From: Actinoplanes oblitus
GTDB lineage: Bacteria; Actinomycetota; Actinomycetes; Mycobacteriales; Micromonosporaceae
Direction: 5' to 3'
NCBI RefSeq assembly: GCF_030252345.1
Contig: NZ_CP126980.1
Coordinates: 7,083,501-7,147,500, forward strand
DNA: 64,000 nt
The notes under the pieces were generated by a model. That model was not told the DNA's origin. It ran no database searches and saw nothing but the letters and a program-made list of their open reading frames with translations. This document shows positions 42,101 to 54,200 of the stretch, one piece after another; within the stretch, counting starts at the first letter, position 1, and each line of letters opens with the position of its first letter. The position numbers were made by a program, and so were the translations under genes.

Positions 42101-45100
42101 GCCGAGCGCGAAGAAGTTGTCGCCGGCGCCGACCCGGCCGGCGTCGAAACCGAGCAGGTCGGCCCAGAGCTCGGCGAGGATCCGCTCGGTGGGCGTCGCC
42201 GGGGCGACGTAGGCGCTCTGCACGAACGCGCCGATGTCCGGCGCCGGCAGGGCCTTGCGGTCCAGCTTGCCGTGGGTGGTCAGCGGCAGCGCGTCGAGCA
42301 GCACGAAGGCGCTGGGCACCTGGTACTCGGGCAGGGTCCGCTCCAGATGCCGGACGAGGTCGTCGCGCAGCGCGTCGGTGGTCTCCCCCGCCGGCACCAC
42401 GTAGCCGGTCAGCCGCTGGTCGCCGGGCTGGTCCTCGCGGACGACGACGGCGCAGGCGCGCACCATCGGGTGCTCGGCCAGCCGGTGCTCGATCTCGCCC
42501 AGCTCGATCCGGAACCCGCGCAGCTTGACCTGGTCGTCGGCGCGGCCGAGGAACTCCAGGGTGCCGTCGGCCCGCCACCGCGCGAGGTCGCCGGTGCGGT
42601 ACAGCCGGGCGTCCGGGCCGGCGCCGAACGGGTCGGGCACGAAGCGCTCCCGGGTCAGCTCCGGCTGCCGCAGATAGCCGCGGGCCAGGCCGGCACCGGC
42701 GATGTGCAGCTGGCCGACGCAGCCGATGCCCTGCGGGTCCAGCGCGTCGTTCAGCACGTACAGCCGGATGTTCTGGATCGGCCGGCCGATCGGGATGACC
42801 CGCGGCACCTGGTCCGCCGGCACGGTCCAGTGGCTGACGTCGACCGCCGCCTCGGTGGGTCCGTAGAGGTTGTGCAGCGGCGCCCGGTGCCGGGCGTAGT
42901 GCGCGGCGCACAGGTCGGCCGGCAGCGCCTCGCCGCTGGCGAACACCCGCCGGACCGTGGTGCAGCCGGACCAGCCGGGCTCGGCCACCATCGAGCGCAG
43001 CATCGACGGTACGAAGTGCAGGGTGGTGACACCGAACCGGTTGATCGCGGCGACCAGCGCGGCCGGGTCCCGGTGCGCCTCCGGCTCGGCGACGGCCAGG
43101 CGCGCGCCGGACAGCAGCGGCCAGAAGAACTCCCAGACCGAGACGTCGAAGCTGTACGGCGTCTTCTGCAGGACGACGTCGTCCTCGGTGAGCCGGTACT
43201 CGTTCTGCATCCACTCGATGCGGTTGACCGCCGCCCGGTGCTCGATCATGACGCCCTTGGGCCGCCCGGTCGAGCCGGAGGTGTGGATGACGTACGCCAG
43301 TCCGCCGGGTTCGGCGCCGGCTCGCGGGTCGTCGGTCCGTTCCTCGGCGACCGGCTGCCCGTCCCGGTCGGTGATCCGCCCGTCCCGGTGCACCGCGAGC
43401 AGGTGCGCGGCGCCGGCCAGCGGTGCGGCGTCCAGGTGCGGCTGGACCAGGACCGCGGCGACGCCGGAGGACTCGACCAGCCCAGCCAGCCGGGCCGCCG
43501 GGTACGACGGCTCCAGCGGCAGGTAGGCGCCGCCCGCCTTGAGGATGCCGTAGACGCCGGCCACCATCTCGGCGGAGCGTTCCATGGCGAGGCCGACCGG
43601 CTGGTCCGGTACCACCCCGTGCGCGCGCAGCGTGTGCGCGACGCGGTTGGCCCAGGCGTTCAGCTCGGCGTACGTCCAGGAGCGATCGGCGTCGACCAGC
43701 GCGACCCGCTCCGGGTGCCGCGCCACCGCGGCCTCGAAGAGCTCGTGCAGGGTCCGGTCGCCGGCGAAGTCCCGGGCGGTGTCGTTCCACTCCTCGACGA
43801 CCTGGCGGCGCTCCGCCGGGCTGGCCAGCGGCAGCCGGGACACCGCGACCCCGGGATCGCGGACCACCGCCGCGAGCAGCTCGGTCCAGTGCGCGATGAA
43901 TCGCAGCACGGTCTCCCGGTCGAACAGTGCGGTGTTGTACTCCACCGCGCCGGCCAGGCCGGTCAGGGTCTCCCGCAGGTCGAGGGTCAGGTCGAACTTG
44001 GTGACGTCGAAGTCGAACTCGACAGGTGACACGGTGGCCGCGCCGAGCCGGGTCTCCTGCTCGGTCTGCGCCTCCTGGAGCACGATCATGGTCTGGAAGA
44101 CCGGCGCGTGGGCCAGGCTGCGCTCCAGCTTCAGGGCGTCCACCACCGCCTCGAACGGCACGTCCTGGTGGTCGTACGCCTCCAGCGCGGTGGCCCGCAC
44201 CCGGCCGAGCAGCTCGCTGAACGCCGGGTCGCCGGTGAGGTCGGTGCGCATCACCAGGGTGTTGGCGAAGAAGCCGACCAGGTTCTCGGTCTCCACCCGG
44301 TTGCGGTTGGCGACGACGGTGCCGACCGGGACGTCGCTCTGCCCGGTGTAGCGGTGCAGCACCACGGCGTACGCGGCGAGCAGCGTCATGTAGAGCGTGA
44401 CACCGTGCCGTTCGCTGAGCTCGCGCAGGCCGGTGAGCAGCTCCGGCGGGCAGCTGAAGAACTCCCGGCGACCCTCGTACGTCTTGACCGCCGGCCGCTC
44501 CCGGTCGGCGGGCAGGGTGAGCGTGGGGTCGATGCCGGCCAGCCGCTCCTGCCAGTACGCCACCTGCCGGGCCTGGACGTCGTCGCCCAGCCACTCGCGC
44601 TGCCACTGGGCGTAGTCGGCGTACTGCACCGGCAGCGGCGCCAGCGGATCCGGGCGGCCGTCCCGGAACGCCTCGTAGAGCGCGCCCAGGTCCCGCAGGA
44701 ACACCCCCACCGACCAGCCGTCGGAGCAGCTGTGGTGCATCGTCACCTGCAGGACGTGGTCGTCCTCGGCCAGGGTGAGCAGCTGCGCCCGGATCGGCAG
44801 GTCCCGCTCCAGGTCGAACGGGGTGACCGCCTCCCGCTGGACGATCTCGGCCAGCCGCGCGGTGCCGGTGAGCGCCACCGAGCGCACCGCGAAGTCTTCG
44901 CCGTCCCCGATCAGCTGGTACGGCACCCCGTCCCGGTCGGCCAGCCGGGTCCGCAGCGACTCGTGCCGCCGCACCACCGCGGCGAGCGCCCGGCTCAGCG
45001 CGGGCCGGTCGAGCGGCCCGGTCAGCCGCAGCGCCAGCGGGATGTTGTAGTGCGCGCTCGTCCCGTCCAGCCGGGCCAGAAACCACAGGCGCTGCTGGGC

Positions 45101-45274
45101 GTAGGACAGCGGCGGCGCGACCCCGTCGGTACGCGGGAACCGGGGGATCCCGTCCAGCGCCGAGACGTCGACGCCCTGCTTGCGCAGCAGATCGAGCAGC
45201 GCGCGCTGCCGTTTCGGCGGCAGGGACCGGATCCGCCGGATCAGGTCCAGGGTGTTCTGCTGGTCGGTGGTCAT
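36185..45274 (-). CDS. P4: three-condensation NRPS (Ser, then N-methylated residue, terminal C)
   Basis: This has 3029 residues from ATG 45274, overlapping the P3 stop (ATGA). The N-terminal 45 residues are helical, charged and docking-like. Approximate order: C 50-480 ('HHSCSDGWS'), A 490-980, PCP (Ser about 1062); C 1130-1560 ('HHLIEDA'), A 1580-2480 with an inserted SAM methyltransferase at 2090-2340 ('[11 protein letters not shown]'), PCP (about 2550); C 2620-3020. The first A code reads DVWHFSLVDK, which I recall as Ser. The second reads about DAQLAVGIAK, which I cannot assign. The insert between A8 and A10 is the usual place of N-methyltransferases. The last C has '[10 protein letters not shown]' where HHxxxDG is expected, so the catalytic His is lost. 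There is no thioesterase, reductase or docking tail. This is inferred to be the end of the line. Confidence 0.95.
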   Translation of the reverse strand: MTTDQQNTLDLIRRIRSLPPKRQRALLDLLRKQGVDVSALDGIPRFPRTDGVAPPLSYAQQRLWFLARLDGTSAHYNIPLALRLTGPLDRPALSRALAAVVRRHESLRTRLADRDGVPYQLIGDGEDFAVRSVALTGTARLAEIVQREAVTPFDLERDLPIRAQLLTLAEDDHVLQVTMHHSCSDGWSVGVFLRDLGALYEAFRDGRPDPLAPLPVQYADYAQWQREWLGDDVQARQVAYWQERLAGIDPTLTLPADRERPAVKTYEGRREFFSCPPELLTGLRELSERHGVTLYMTLLAAYAVVLHRYTGQSDVPVGTVVANRNRVETENLVGFFANTLVMRTDLTGDPAFSELLGRVRATALEAYDHQDVPFEAVVDALKLERSLAHAPVFQTMIVLQEAQTEQETRLGAATVSPVEFDFDVTKFDLTLDLRETLTGLAGAVEYNTALFDRETVLRFIAHWTELLAAVVRDPGVAVSRLPLASPAERRQVVEEWNDTARDFAGDRTLHELFEAAVARHPERVALVDADRSWTYAELNAWANRVAHTLRAHGVVPDQPVGLAMERSAEMVAGVYGILKAGGAYLPLEPSYPAARLAGLVESSGVAAVLVQPHLDAAPLAGAAHLLAVHRDGRITDRDGQPVAEERTDDPRAGAEPGGLAYVIHTSGSTGRPKGVMIEHRAAVNRIEWMQNEYRLTEDDVVLQKTPYSFDVSVWEFFWPLLSGARLAVAEPEAHRDPAALVAAINRFGVTTLHFVPSMLRSMVAEPGWSGCTTVRRVFASGEALPADLCAAHYARHRAPLHNLYGPTEAAVDVSHWTVPADQVPRVIPIGRPIQNIRLYVLNDALDPQGIGCVGQLHIAGAGLARGYLRQPELTRERFVPDPFGAGPDARLYRTGDLARWRADGTLEFLGRADDQVKLRGFRIELGEIEHRLAEHPMVRACAVVVREDQPGDQRLTGYVVPAGETTDALRDDLVRHLERTLPEYQVPSAFVLLDALPLTTHGKLDRKALPAPDIGAFVQSAYVAPATPTERILAELWADLLGFDAGRVGAGDNFFALGGHSLLITSLVARLAAAGLHATVWDVFSAPALSDLAALIDGAGTGGTEFQVPPNAIPAGCERITPEMLPLVQLNQEQIDAIVAGVPGGAPNLQDVYPLVPAQEGILFHHLVDPENDPYLMSALFVADDETAAATFTAAVQAVIDRHDVLRTAVVTAGLPEPVQVVHRSVELPVGRVRLDPARDAEEQARELLHHPAPMPVGRAPLFRLLIAEDAGSGRRYLLLAFHHLIEDATSLRLIMEELAAHVCDRAESLAPPAAYRDFVAHTRHQLATGDAEAYFRETLGDVAEPTTPFGLTDVRGDGRRTRKPRRSLDPALTERLRAEAKRLRLSPACLFHAACALVIGAAAGRDDVVFGTVMSGRLQGVPGVDRMLGNFINTLPLRVRLAGRTVRELIADVDTGLKELIAREQSSLSVAQRATGLDSDAPLFSAAVNFRHFEPRRGDAAQTSRVEERGIRWLASMDRTNYPMGISLDDLGTELSLTVQVEDRVEPEALLEYVETALGGIVSALAADDGTGTAALDVDVLPAAERRRQLAEWNGTGAGHPHDRCLAELFEEQVARRPGEVAVRHGDRTLTFAELNARANRVAHHLRRCGIGPDTLVGLCVDRSPELVIGMLGILKAGGAYVPIDPGYPEDRIHTLLQGAGVGVLLTRSDLPATLFEAVPEVVHLDTADFGDLPEHDLSRAETGLTPEHLAYAIFTSGSTGRPKGVLVEQRGVVRLLRNPDYFPPSDDTVFLHHSSISFDAGTQEVLTPLVAGGRLVLLDGDNKDVERLLDCVARTGVTTMLLSAAFLPAFAEAAEGRDLPLTYLAVVGEAFSARDVRRLFAAQPGLTVVNGYGPTENSIASTYHVIPRDLDENARIPIGRPVPRSTAYVTDSRLRLVPAGVAGELCVGGAGVARGYLDDPDLTAARFVPDPFGDEPGGRLYRTGDLARHLPDGTLEFLGRIDDQVKVRGFRVEPGEVESALQTHPAVHSAVVVPFASGETRSLAAYVRPTEEWLDTATAEQNTEHLEQWQKVFEDQYAEPAPAADATEGMNLAGWQSSYTGEPIPEPQMLEWIEGTVQRIADLRPKRLLEVGCGTGLLLFRYAESCTAVHALDISAAVLAEVRRGVERRGWSHVTLAHGDALSVQDLAGSTFDTVVLNSVVQYFPNRLYLEEVITRLLPLVADGGRILLGDIRNLDLFAEHLVAVERGRGGSRSTVASLAAQVQRRRRQETELLVSPTWFARLADRLPDVTGVDVLVKRGTGDNEMLAYRYDVVLTKGATRSAGPLPWRTATTAGELRDLLSDGAPDRFGVTGLTNPRIAEDVRVARGLTRWASTRQVDPLPAGTRLTATAAAEVAELEAVLAYAEELGYRVAATWSQDRPDGLDLVLGRGELPPVLARSPYRSAASANNPQIGRLIPPMVRTLKEHLATRLPDYLVPSAFVLLEELPVTPNGKVDKRALPAPDEADVATETYVPPRTETQRTLCRLMAGVLGLNRVGLRDTFFDLGGHSLLATRLTLRVKKELKAELPLQLILTGATVEEMAAVLAPAEPEPVPAAAQARPDEPAPLALQQRDLWFLRPSADDNVQLAIRVTGPLDRDAWTTAVRAVVGRHAILRTSYLVDGDEVRQRVNEDTAIEVPVLPVDDEAAVTEWLRAERARPFAPEDPFAIRVHLLALSGTDHVAVVTRPWGVFDGWSTGILLSDLGTAYQSAVHDGTGELPPLPLRYADFAREQRDTVGAAELDRQREYWSERLAGLPVLSLRTDYPRPPIRSYVGATVPVRVGAGLLDRLRALGQERGATLYMTLLSGFATLLGGITADREVLIGSPVTNRSRPELEELVGYFVNTVPMRLDISPELSFGALLGQVRQVSAEAQEHKDLPFRDLPGSPSCQVMFNLVPAAPAAASAEAGGIAVTPLAVESGTAKHDLNLSLQDTGDGLAGYLEYSGDLFGRRTATRLADAYAALLHAVAADPDGTLAELRDRVEGAR

Positions 45275-48200
45275 GACCGTCCCCCCGGTGCGGTGTGCTC
45301 GATCTCCAAGGCGTCCAGCTCCTCGTCGGTCAGGCTCTCGATCAGGTCGAGGCCGGCCAGGATCGCGCCGGCGTCGGCGCCCCCGTCCGGGCTCCGGCGT
45401 TCCAGCTCGGCGGCGAGTTCGCCGAGCCGTGGCGTGGCGAACACCGCCTGCACCGGCAGCTCCACCCCGGCCTCCCGCTTCAACAGGTTGATCAAGCGGG
45501 TGACCAGCAGCGAGTTGCCGCCCAGTGCGAAGAAGTCGTCGGCCACGTCGAAGGCCGCGGCGTCGGTGTGCAGCAGCTCGGCCCAGGCGGCGGCGACGGT
45601 ACGTTCGGCGGGTGTCGCCGGGGCCACCCGCAGCACGTCGGCCGGCCGGTGCAGCGCCGGGTCGGGCAGCGCGCGGTGGTCGAGCTTGCCGTTGCGGGTC
45701 AGCGGCAGTTCGTCGAGCAGCACGTAGGTGGCCGGCCGCATGTACTCGGGCAGCCGTCCGCGCAGCGTCGCCTGCAGGTCGTCGCGCAGCGCGGCGGCGT
45801 TCGGCCAGCGCACGGCCGGCGCCGGGGGCGTGTCGTCGGCGGCCGGCGCCGCCCCGGGCCGGCGGGCGTAGAGGTTGTAGAGCGACGTCTTGCGCAGCGA
45901 CTGGTTCGCCTGCTCGCTGACCACCTCGAAGCCGTGGCCGCGCAGCAGCGCGGTGATCGCCGCGAGCCGTCCGCCGACGTCGTGCACCTCCACCACGACC
46001 TGCTGGATCTTCGGCCAGTCCGCCGCGTCCACACCGAGCAGCACGTCGTGCTCGGCGTTCTCCACATCGATCTTGAGCAGGTCCACGCGGTCCAGCCCCT
46101 CGCCGGCCAGGAACGCCGACAGCGTGGTGATCGGGCAGGTGAACCGCTCGCTGTCCAGCCGGGCGTCGACCACCTCGTCGACCAGCCGGTCCCCGTCGTC
46201 GCCGGCCGGCTCGCCGTCGCCGGTCAGGTACGCCCGGGTCAGCTCGTGCGCCTCGGCCGCCGTGGTCCGGCTGCTGGAGATCACCGTGTTGTGCCGGTAG
46301 AAGGTGAAGGTCTCCTCCTTCTGCGCCGCGCCGAGCCCCTGTCCGAAGACGGTGGCCGGCAGACCGTGCAGCGCCACGTTGCGGCGCAGCGACTCGGCGA
46401 CCGGCGGGATCGGCTCGAAGGCGTAGATCCGGGCACCGGGGGCGCGCAGCGCGGCGAAGAGCGTGAACAGGCCGATGTTGGCGCCCACGTCCACGATCCG
46501 GTCACCGTCGCGCATGGTGATGCCGTGCCGCAGGTACTCCCGGCCGACGAAGATCTCGTCGTAGAGGAACTCGGTCTCGCTGCGGTTGTGGTGGAAGACC
46601 GGCAGCCCGTTCGGCAGCTCGTGGGTGCCGAGCGCCGCCTCCGGCTCGGTCCGGACCAGGCGGAGCAGCTCACGTACCGGCCGGGCCCGCCGCTCGTCCG
46701 GCACCACGTAACCGACCAGGCGCCGGTCGTCGTCGCCGAAGTCGCGGACCAGCACGCGGGCGTCCTCGACGCCGTCGTGCTCGGCGAGCCGGGCCTCGAT
46801 CTCGCCCAGCTCGATCCGGAAGCCACGGATCTTCACCTGCTGGTCGTTGCGTCCGCGGTACTGCAACGTGCCGTCGGGCAGCTGCCGGGCCAGGTCGCCG
46901 GTGCGGTAGAGCCGCGCTCGCGGGTCGGCGGAGAACGGATCGGGCAGGAACCGCTCGGCGGTCAGCTCCGGCCGGTTCAGGTAGCCGCGGGCCACGCCGG
47001 CGCCACCGACGTACAGCTCGCCGACCGCACCGGCCGGCGCGGGCCGCCGGTGCCGGTCCAGGACCACGGCGTGCAGGTCCGGGATCGGTACGCCGATCGG
47101 GCTGGCCGTCGCGTCCAGGTCGGCGTCGGTGAGCCGGTGGTAGGTCACGTGGACGGTGGTCTCGGTGATCCCGTACATGTTGATCAGCTCGGTGTCCCGG
47201 TTGGCCGGCCGGCGTCGCCAGGGCCGCAGCGAGGCCGGCTCCAGCGCCTCGCCGCCGAAGATCACGGTCCGCAGCCGGTGCGGCACCGGGTTGTCGCCCT
47301 GTGCCGCGATCAGCTGCCGGAACGCGCTCGGCGTCTGGTTGAGCACGGTGACCTGCTCGGCGCAGAGCAACGCGTAGAAGTCCTTCGGGTTGCGGGTGGT
47401 CTCGTCCGGCACCACGACCAGGCGGCCGCCGTGCAGCAGCGGGCCCCAGATCTCCCAGACCGAGAAGTCGAAGGCAGCCGAGTGGAACAGCGTCCACACG
47501 TCGTCGGCGCCGAACCGGAACCAGTGGTCGGTCGCGGTGAACAGCCGGGTGACGTTGCGGTGCTCGACCATGACGCCCTTGGGCGTGCCGGTGGATCCGG
47601 AGGTGTAGATGACGTACGCGAGATCGTCCGGTCCCGCCGTGCCCGGCAGGTCGTCGCCGGCCAGCCCGGCCCAGCTCCCGGCGTCGGCGCGCAGGTCGAC
47701 CAGGACGGCGCCGGTGTCCAGCCCGGCCGGCAGCGGGCCGTCGGTGAGCAGCACCTTCGGGGCGCTGTCGGTCACCGCGTGGCGCAGCCGGTCGGCGGGC
47801 GCCCCCGGGTCCAGCGGGAGGTAGCCGCCGCCGGCCTTCAGCACGGCCAGCACCGCGATCACCAGCTGCTCGGAGCGCGGCAGGCAGAGCGCGACGAGCG
47901 TGTCCGGGCCGATCCCGAGCTCGCGCAAATGCCGGGCGAGCCGGTTGGCCCGCTCGTTCACCTCGCGATAGGTCAGCGTGGTCGATCCGGAGGTGACCGC
48001 CGGCGCGTCCGGCTGCCGGGCCGCGATCTCCTCGAACCAGGTGTGCGGGCAGCGCTCCACCGCCGGCGCGGCGGGCGCGACCAGCGCGGACGGCGGGAAC
48101 ACCGGCACGTCCAGGGCCGACACCGCGCCGCGGGTGTCGCCGGCCAGCGCGTCCAGCAGGCCGGTCAGCGCGGTCGTCAGACAGTCGACGACCAGCCCGG

Positions 48201-51200
48201 CGTCCTGGTCCCGGTCGATCAGCGCCTCGATCGAGAAGGCGTTGCCGAGGTCGTCGATGGACACCGCCACCGGGTAGTTGCTCCGCTCGATCACCCCGGT
48301 CAGCGGGGTGACCCCGAGGATCTCCCGGGTGATCGCGCCGTCCGCGGCCGGCAGGTGCCGGTAGTTGAAGAACGCGTTGAACAGCGGCGCCTCCGGGTCG
48401 AGCCCGCTGAACGACCGGGCCACCGGCAGCGGGACCTGCTCGTAACGCACCAGCTCGCGCAGCGCCCGGTCGGTCTCCTCGACCAGGTCCCGCGCCGAAC
48501 GGCCGGCCAGGTCCAGCCGGACCGGGAGGGTGTTGATGAAGCTGCCCAGCATCCGCTCGACGCCGGCCGGGCCGCGCATCCGCCCGGACATCACCGTTCC
48601 GAAGACCACCGTGTCGCGGTCGCTGCCGGCCGCCACGACCAGCGCCCAGGCGGCGTGGAACAGGGTGGCCGGGCTGACCCGCAGCTCCCGGGACAGGGCC
48701 CGGGCCCGCCGGCCCAGCTCGGCGTCCAGGTCGCGGCGCAGCTCGACGGTACGGCTACCGTCCCCGTGCACGTCGGCCAGGCCGAACATCACCGTGGGCT
48801 CGGTGACGTCGCCGAGCTGCCCGGTGAAGAAGGCGGCCGGGTCGGGTCCGCGCCGGGTGAGCGCCACGTAGTCGCGGTACGGCGGCACCGGCGCGAGCGC
48901 CGCAGCGGTGCCGGCCAGGTGCGCGGCCGTCTCGCTGAGCAGCAACCCGAACGAGGAGGCGTCGTGGATCACGTGGTGGATGCTCAGCACCGCGTGCCAC
49001 ACCCCGGTGTCCGGGTGCCGGGCGGCGCGCAGCCGGATCAGCGGTGCCCGGTCCAGGGCGATCGCCGCGCCACCGGCCAGGATGTCGGCCACCTCGTCGT
49101 CGACGGTCGTCCCGGCCTTGAGCTCGAACTCCTCGACGGTCAGCTCGGCCCGCCGGGCCACCACCTGCACCGGCTGGCGGAGTCCGTCGGTGACGATCGC
49201 GGTCCGCAGCGCGTCGTGCCGGGCGATCACCGCGCGCAGCGCCGCCGCGAAGTCGTCCAGGTGTGCCCGGCTGTCGAAGGCGAACAGGCAGGACAGCACG
49301 TACGGATCCCGGCCGCCCGCGCTCAGGTGGTGGAACAGCATGCCTTCCTGAAGCGCCACCAGGGGCAGCACGTCCTGCACCTCGGGCACCGCGGCGTGCA
49401 CCGCCGCGAGCTCGTCCGCGGTGAGCGAGACCAGCGAACCGCCGTCGAGCAACGGTTCGGCGGACGACCCGGCGTCGATCGCCGCGGCCAGCTCGCCCAG
49501 GCTCCCGGCCGCCAGGATGGTCTGCGACTCGCAGCGCAGTCCCCGCTCCCGCAGCAGCCCGGCGAAGACCGGCACCAGCATGGAGTGCCCGCCGAGCCCG
49601 GCGAAGTGATCACCGGGGCCGATCTCACCCGGGCCGTAGCCGAGCAGCTCGGCGCAGGCCTCGACGACCGCCTGCTCGGTGCCGGCCAGCACCACCGGAG
49701 CCGGCGCCACCGCCTCCTTCGCGAACGGCTCGAGCCAGTACCGGTCCGCCGCGAACGCGGTCAGCGGCAGCGGCGCCAGCCGGCGTCGCTCACCGTGCAA
49801 CCCGTGCCACGGCACCCGCGCCCCGCGGACCCACAGCTCGGCGAGCCGTTCCAGGTCGCGGTCGGCGATCAGGGCGGACACGAACGCCTCGCCCCGGGCG
49901 CCGTCGAGCAGCATCCGCAGCGGGCCGGCGTCCTCGTCGGCGTTTCCGGTGCGCACCGGCACGCCGGTCTCGTCCGGGGTGGCGTCGCCCGCCGCGTACC
50001 GGGCCAGCGCGTCGCTCAACTGCTCCCGCGACCCCGCCACCACGGCCAGCCGCTCCGGCTGCGCCTCCCGGCCCAGCTGCGTGGTGTACGCCAGGTCGGC
50101 CAGCGGGACCGTCTCGTCCGCCGCCACGAAGTCGTGCAGCCGGCGTGCCGCCAGCCGCAGCCGGTCGGTGTTGCGCGCGGACAGCAGCACCAGCTGCGGC
50201 CCGGTCCCGGCGGCCGGTGCGGGCGCGACCGGCGGCGGTGGCGCCTCGACGACCAGGCTGACGTGGCTGCCGCCGGCCGCCGTCGAGTTGATCAGGGCCC
50301 GCGGCCGGCCGGCGCCGTCGCGCGCCACCCAGTCGGTCAGCCGGTCGCTCAGCCGCAGCGGCGAGCCCTCGGTGTCCAGCCGGGGGTTGGGCGTACCGGT
50401 CTCGACCAGCGGCGCGATCTGTCCGTGCCGCAGCTGCAGCACGACCTTGGTGAGCTGGGCGATGCCGGAGGCCGCCTCCGGGTGTCCCAGGTTCGACTTC
50501 ACGCTGCCGACCGCGACCGGCTCGGTCACCTCGGCGAAGACCTCGCGCAGCGCCCGGAACTCCACCGCGTCGGCGAGCGCCGCGCCGTTCGCCGCGGCCT
50601 CGACGTACCCGATCGAGGCCGGCTCGACGTCCGCCGCCGCCAGCGCCCGGCGGATCACCCGCACCTGGGAGCGGTGGCTGGGTGCCATGAATCCGGTGCC
50701 CCGGCCGCTGTGCACCGACGCGGTGCCCTTGATGACCGCGTGGATCCGGTCGCCGTCGCGCAGCGCCGCCTCCAGCGGCTTGAGCAGGACCGCGCCGACC
50801 GCCTCGGCCGGCAGGTAACCGTCGCCGTCCCGGAAGCTGCGGCTGCCCGGGTCGCTGCCGAGCAGTTGCAGCTCGGACAGGGCGACGAACTTGTCCGGGT
50901 GGATGTTGAGGTTCACGCCACCGGCGACGGCCAGCTCGGCCTCGCCGCGCCGCAGGTCGGCGCAGGCCAGGTGCACCGCGGTGGCCGACGACGCGCACAT
51001 GTTGTCGATGGCCAGGCTGGGTCCCTCCAGGCCGAAGAAGTAGGAGACCCGGTTGGCGATCAGGTTGTAGGACATGCTGGAGGTGAGCGCCGCGATGGTC
51101 GGATCGGTGGCGTCCACGCCGTACATCTGGTAGCCGGCACCGACGTAGACGCCGACCCGGCGCTGGTACCGCTGCTCGATGACCTCCTGCGTGACGCCGC

Positions 51201-54200
51201 TCTCCTCCAGCAGGTGCCACACCGTCTGCAGGAACAGCCGCTGCTGCGGATCCATCACCCGGGCGTCCCGCGGCGCGATGCCGAACAGCAGCGGATCGAA
51301 CCGGTCGACCTCCTCGAGGAACCCGCCCCACCAGCCGCGGACGCCGTCGTACTCCGGCCGGTCCGCCGGCGCCTCGGTGATGCCGTCGCGCCCGTCCCGC
51401 AACCGCGCCCACAGCGTGTCCAGGTCCGCGGCCTGCGGATACCGCCCGGAGATGCCGATGATCGCGATGTCGCTGACCGCCGCCTGCGGCGCCACCACGA
51501 CGGTCCGGGCGGTCTCCTCGGTCGCGGTCCGCGGCCGCTCCGGCAGGGCTGACGGCGACGGTACGACCGGAGCGGTCACCGCGGCCGGCGCGGCGACCGG
51601 CGGCTCGGGCTCACCGAGCAGCTCCCGCAGCGCCGGCGCGTGCTCGGTGACGAAGTACTCCGCCAGGTCGCGCACCGTCGGCATCTCGAACAGCAGGGTC
51701 TGCGGCAGCGGACCGAACGGCTCCTCCAGCCGGGAGATGACGTTCACCGCGACCACCGAGTCCATCCCGAACTGGTCCAGCGGCGTGGTGACGTCCAGCC
51801 GTTCCGGTCCGAGCTTGAGCGCGGCGCCGAGGATCCGGCGCAGGTAGGCCGTCGCCCGGCCGGTCAGCAGCTCCGCGGCGGCCTCGGTCGCCGGTCCGGG
51901 CGTGGCGACCGGCGCCGGCGTCGACCGGGCGCGGCCGGGCAGCCGGGACAGCACCTCGTCGCGGCGGCCGGCGAGCACCAGCAGCCGGCTCTCGGCGGCG
52001 CTGCCGTCCGGTGCCAGCGCGATCCGCAGGGCGGTCAGGCCCTGCTCGTTGCTCAGCGGCACCAGCCCGGCCGAGCGCAGTTTCTCGCGGACCTCGGCGC
52101 CGCCCATGCCGCCGTCCGCCCACAGCGGCCAGCCGATCGACACGGTCCGGCCCCGGCAGCTGCCGGCGGCGACCAGTCCGGCGCGGTACCCCGCGTAGAC
52201 GTCCAGGAACGCGTTGCCGGCCGCGTAGTCCGCCTGTCCGGGGTTGCCGAACGCCCCGGCCGTGGAGGAGAAGCAGGCGAACACCTCGAGCGGCTGGTCC
52301 CGGGTCGCCTCGTCCAGGTTCACCAGGCCGGCCACCTTGGGCGCGAGCACGCGGGCCACGTCGTCGGCGCTCTTGCGCAGGATCAGCCGGTCGTCCACGA
52401 CGCCGGCGGCGTGCAGCACCCCGGTCAGCGGCCCGTGCCGCTCGACGACGTGCGCGAGCAGGCGCGCCACCTGGGCCCGGTCGGCCACGTCGGCCTGCTG
52501 GTAGTCCACCGTCAGCCCGGCCGCGCGCAGTTCGTCCAGGGCGCGCCGCCGCGCGTCGTCGAGCGGGGACCGGCCGGTCAGCACCACGGTGGCCGGGCCG
52601 GCCGTCGCGATGTCGCGGGCCACGATCCGGCCGAGCCCGCCGGCCCCGCCGGTGACGAGGTAGACGCCGCCCCGGCGCCACGGCGCCGGCGCGGGGGTGG
52701 CGGCCTGCTCCGTCCAGCGCTCGACCAGTCGCCGGCCGTCGCGGTGGCGCACGTGCGGCTCCACCGGCTGCCGGGCCTCGGCGGCCAGGCGGGCGGCGAC
52801 GATCGCCGGGGAGGCGTCGTCCAGGTTCTCCACGTACTGCGTGTGCAGCAGCGGGCTCTCCTGATGCGCGGTCTTGAGCAGGCCGGCGAGGCCGTTCAGG
52901 GTGGTCAGGCGCGCGTCGGCGGCACCCGCGCCGACGGCGGTGACCTGGAACAGCACCGGTTCCCGTACCCCGTCCCGCAGCACCGCCTGGACCAGCGTGA
53001 ACACCTCGCGGACCGCGCCCGCGTACATCCGGTCGAGCGGGCCCTCGGCCGGCTCGACGAACCGGACGCGGGTGCCGGCCGGCAGCGCGCCGCGCAGGTG
53101 CTCGTGGTCGTTGGCGGTGAGCCGGCCGAGCACGACGACGTGCCGCTGCGCCCAGCTCACCGGATCACCGGTGGTACCGATCTCCTCGGCGACCCAGACC
53201 GGGCTGGCCAGCACCAGGTCGCCGGCCTCGGTCTCGGTCTCCGCCGCGCCGGCGGCCGGCAGGACCGGGCCGGTCGCCGTGCCGGCGGCCGGGAGGGCCG
53301 GGTTGGTCGCCGCCCCGGCGGCCGGCAGAACCGGGTACGCGGAGAGGTCGCCGTCCAGGTCGAACCACAGCCGCTCCCGGGCGAACGGGTAGCCGGGCAG
53401 GCCGATCACCCGGCCGGGCCGCGGGTGCGCCGTCTCCCAGTCCACCCGGGCACCCCGGGCCCAGACGTCCAGCAGTCCCTCGGGCCGGCCGTGGTCGCGC
53501 CACCGCGCCAGCTCCTCGGCCGCGTCCGGGCTGTCCGGCCCGGCCGTGCCCCGCACCCAGGCGCCGGACCGGCCGGGGTCGGCGGCGAACGCCGCGAGTT
53601 TCTCCCGGGCGCCGGCGATCGACGTCGCGGCGAACGCCAGGCGCTCGGGCATCGCCATCCGGCCCACCTGCAGGGTCCACGCCACGTCCGGGAGCGCCTC
53701 GTCGGTCAGGTCGGCCAGCCGGCGGCTCAGGCGCCGGGCCTGCTCCACCAGCTGCTCCGCGCTGCGCGCCGAGAGCACGATCAGCGCGGGCCGGCCGTCG
53801 CCGGCCGGCCGCTCCGCCGCCGGGGACGGCAGGTACTCGGCCACGATGACGTGCGCGTTCGACCCACCGGCGCCGAAGCCGGAGACCCCGGCGACCCGCG
53901 GCAGCGGGTGGCTCCGGTCACCGGTCCCGGCGGACGGGCGGTGCCACGGCTCGACCGTCTGCTGCACCCGCAGCGGCGCGTCGTCGAGGTCCAGGCGCGG
54001 GTTGAGGGTGGTCGAGTGCAGGCTCGGCACCAGCTCGCCGTGCCGCAGCTGCAGCAGCACCTTGGTCAGCCCGGCGATGCCGGCCGCGCTCTCGGCATGG
54101 CCGATGTTCGACTTCACCGAGCCTATGGCGCAGGGCGACTGCCGCTCCCCCTGCTCGCGCAGCACCCGGACCAGGCCGCTGACCTCGATCGGGTCGCCGA

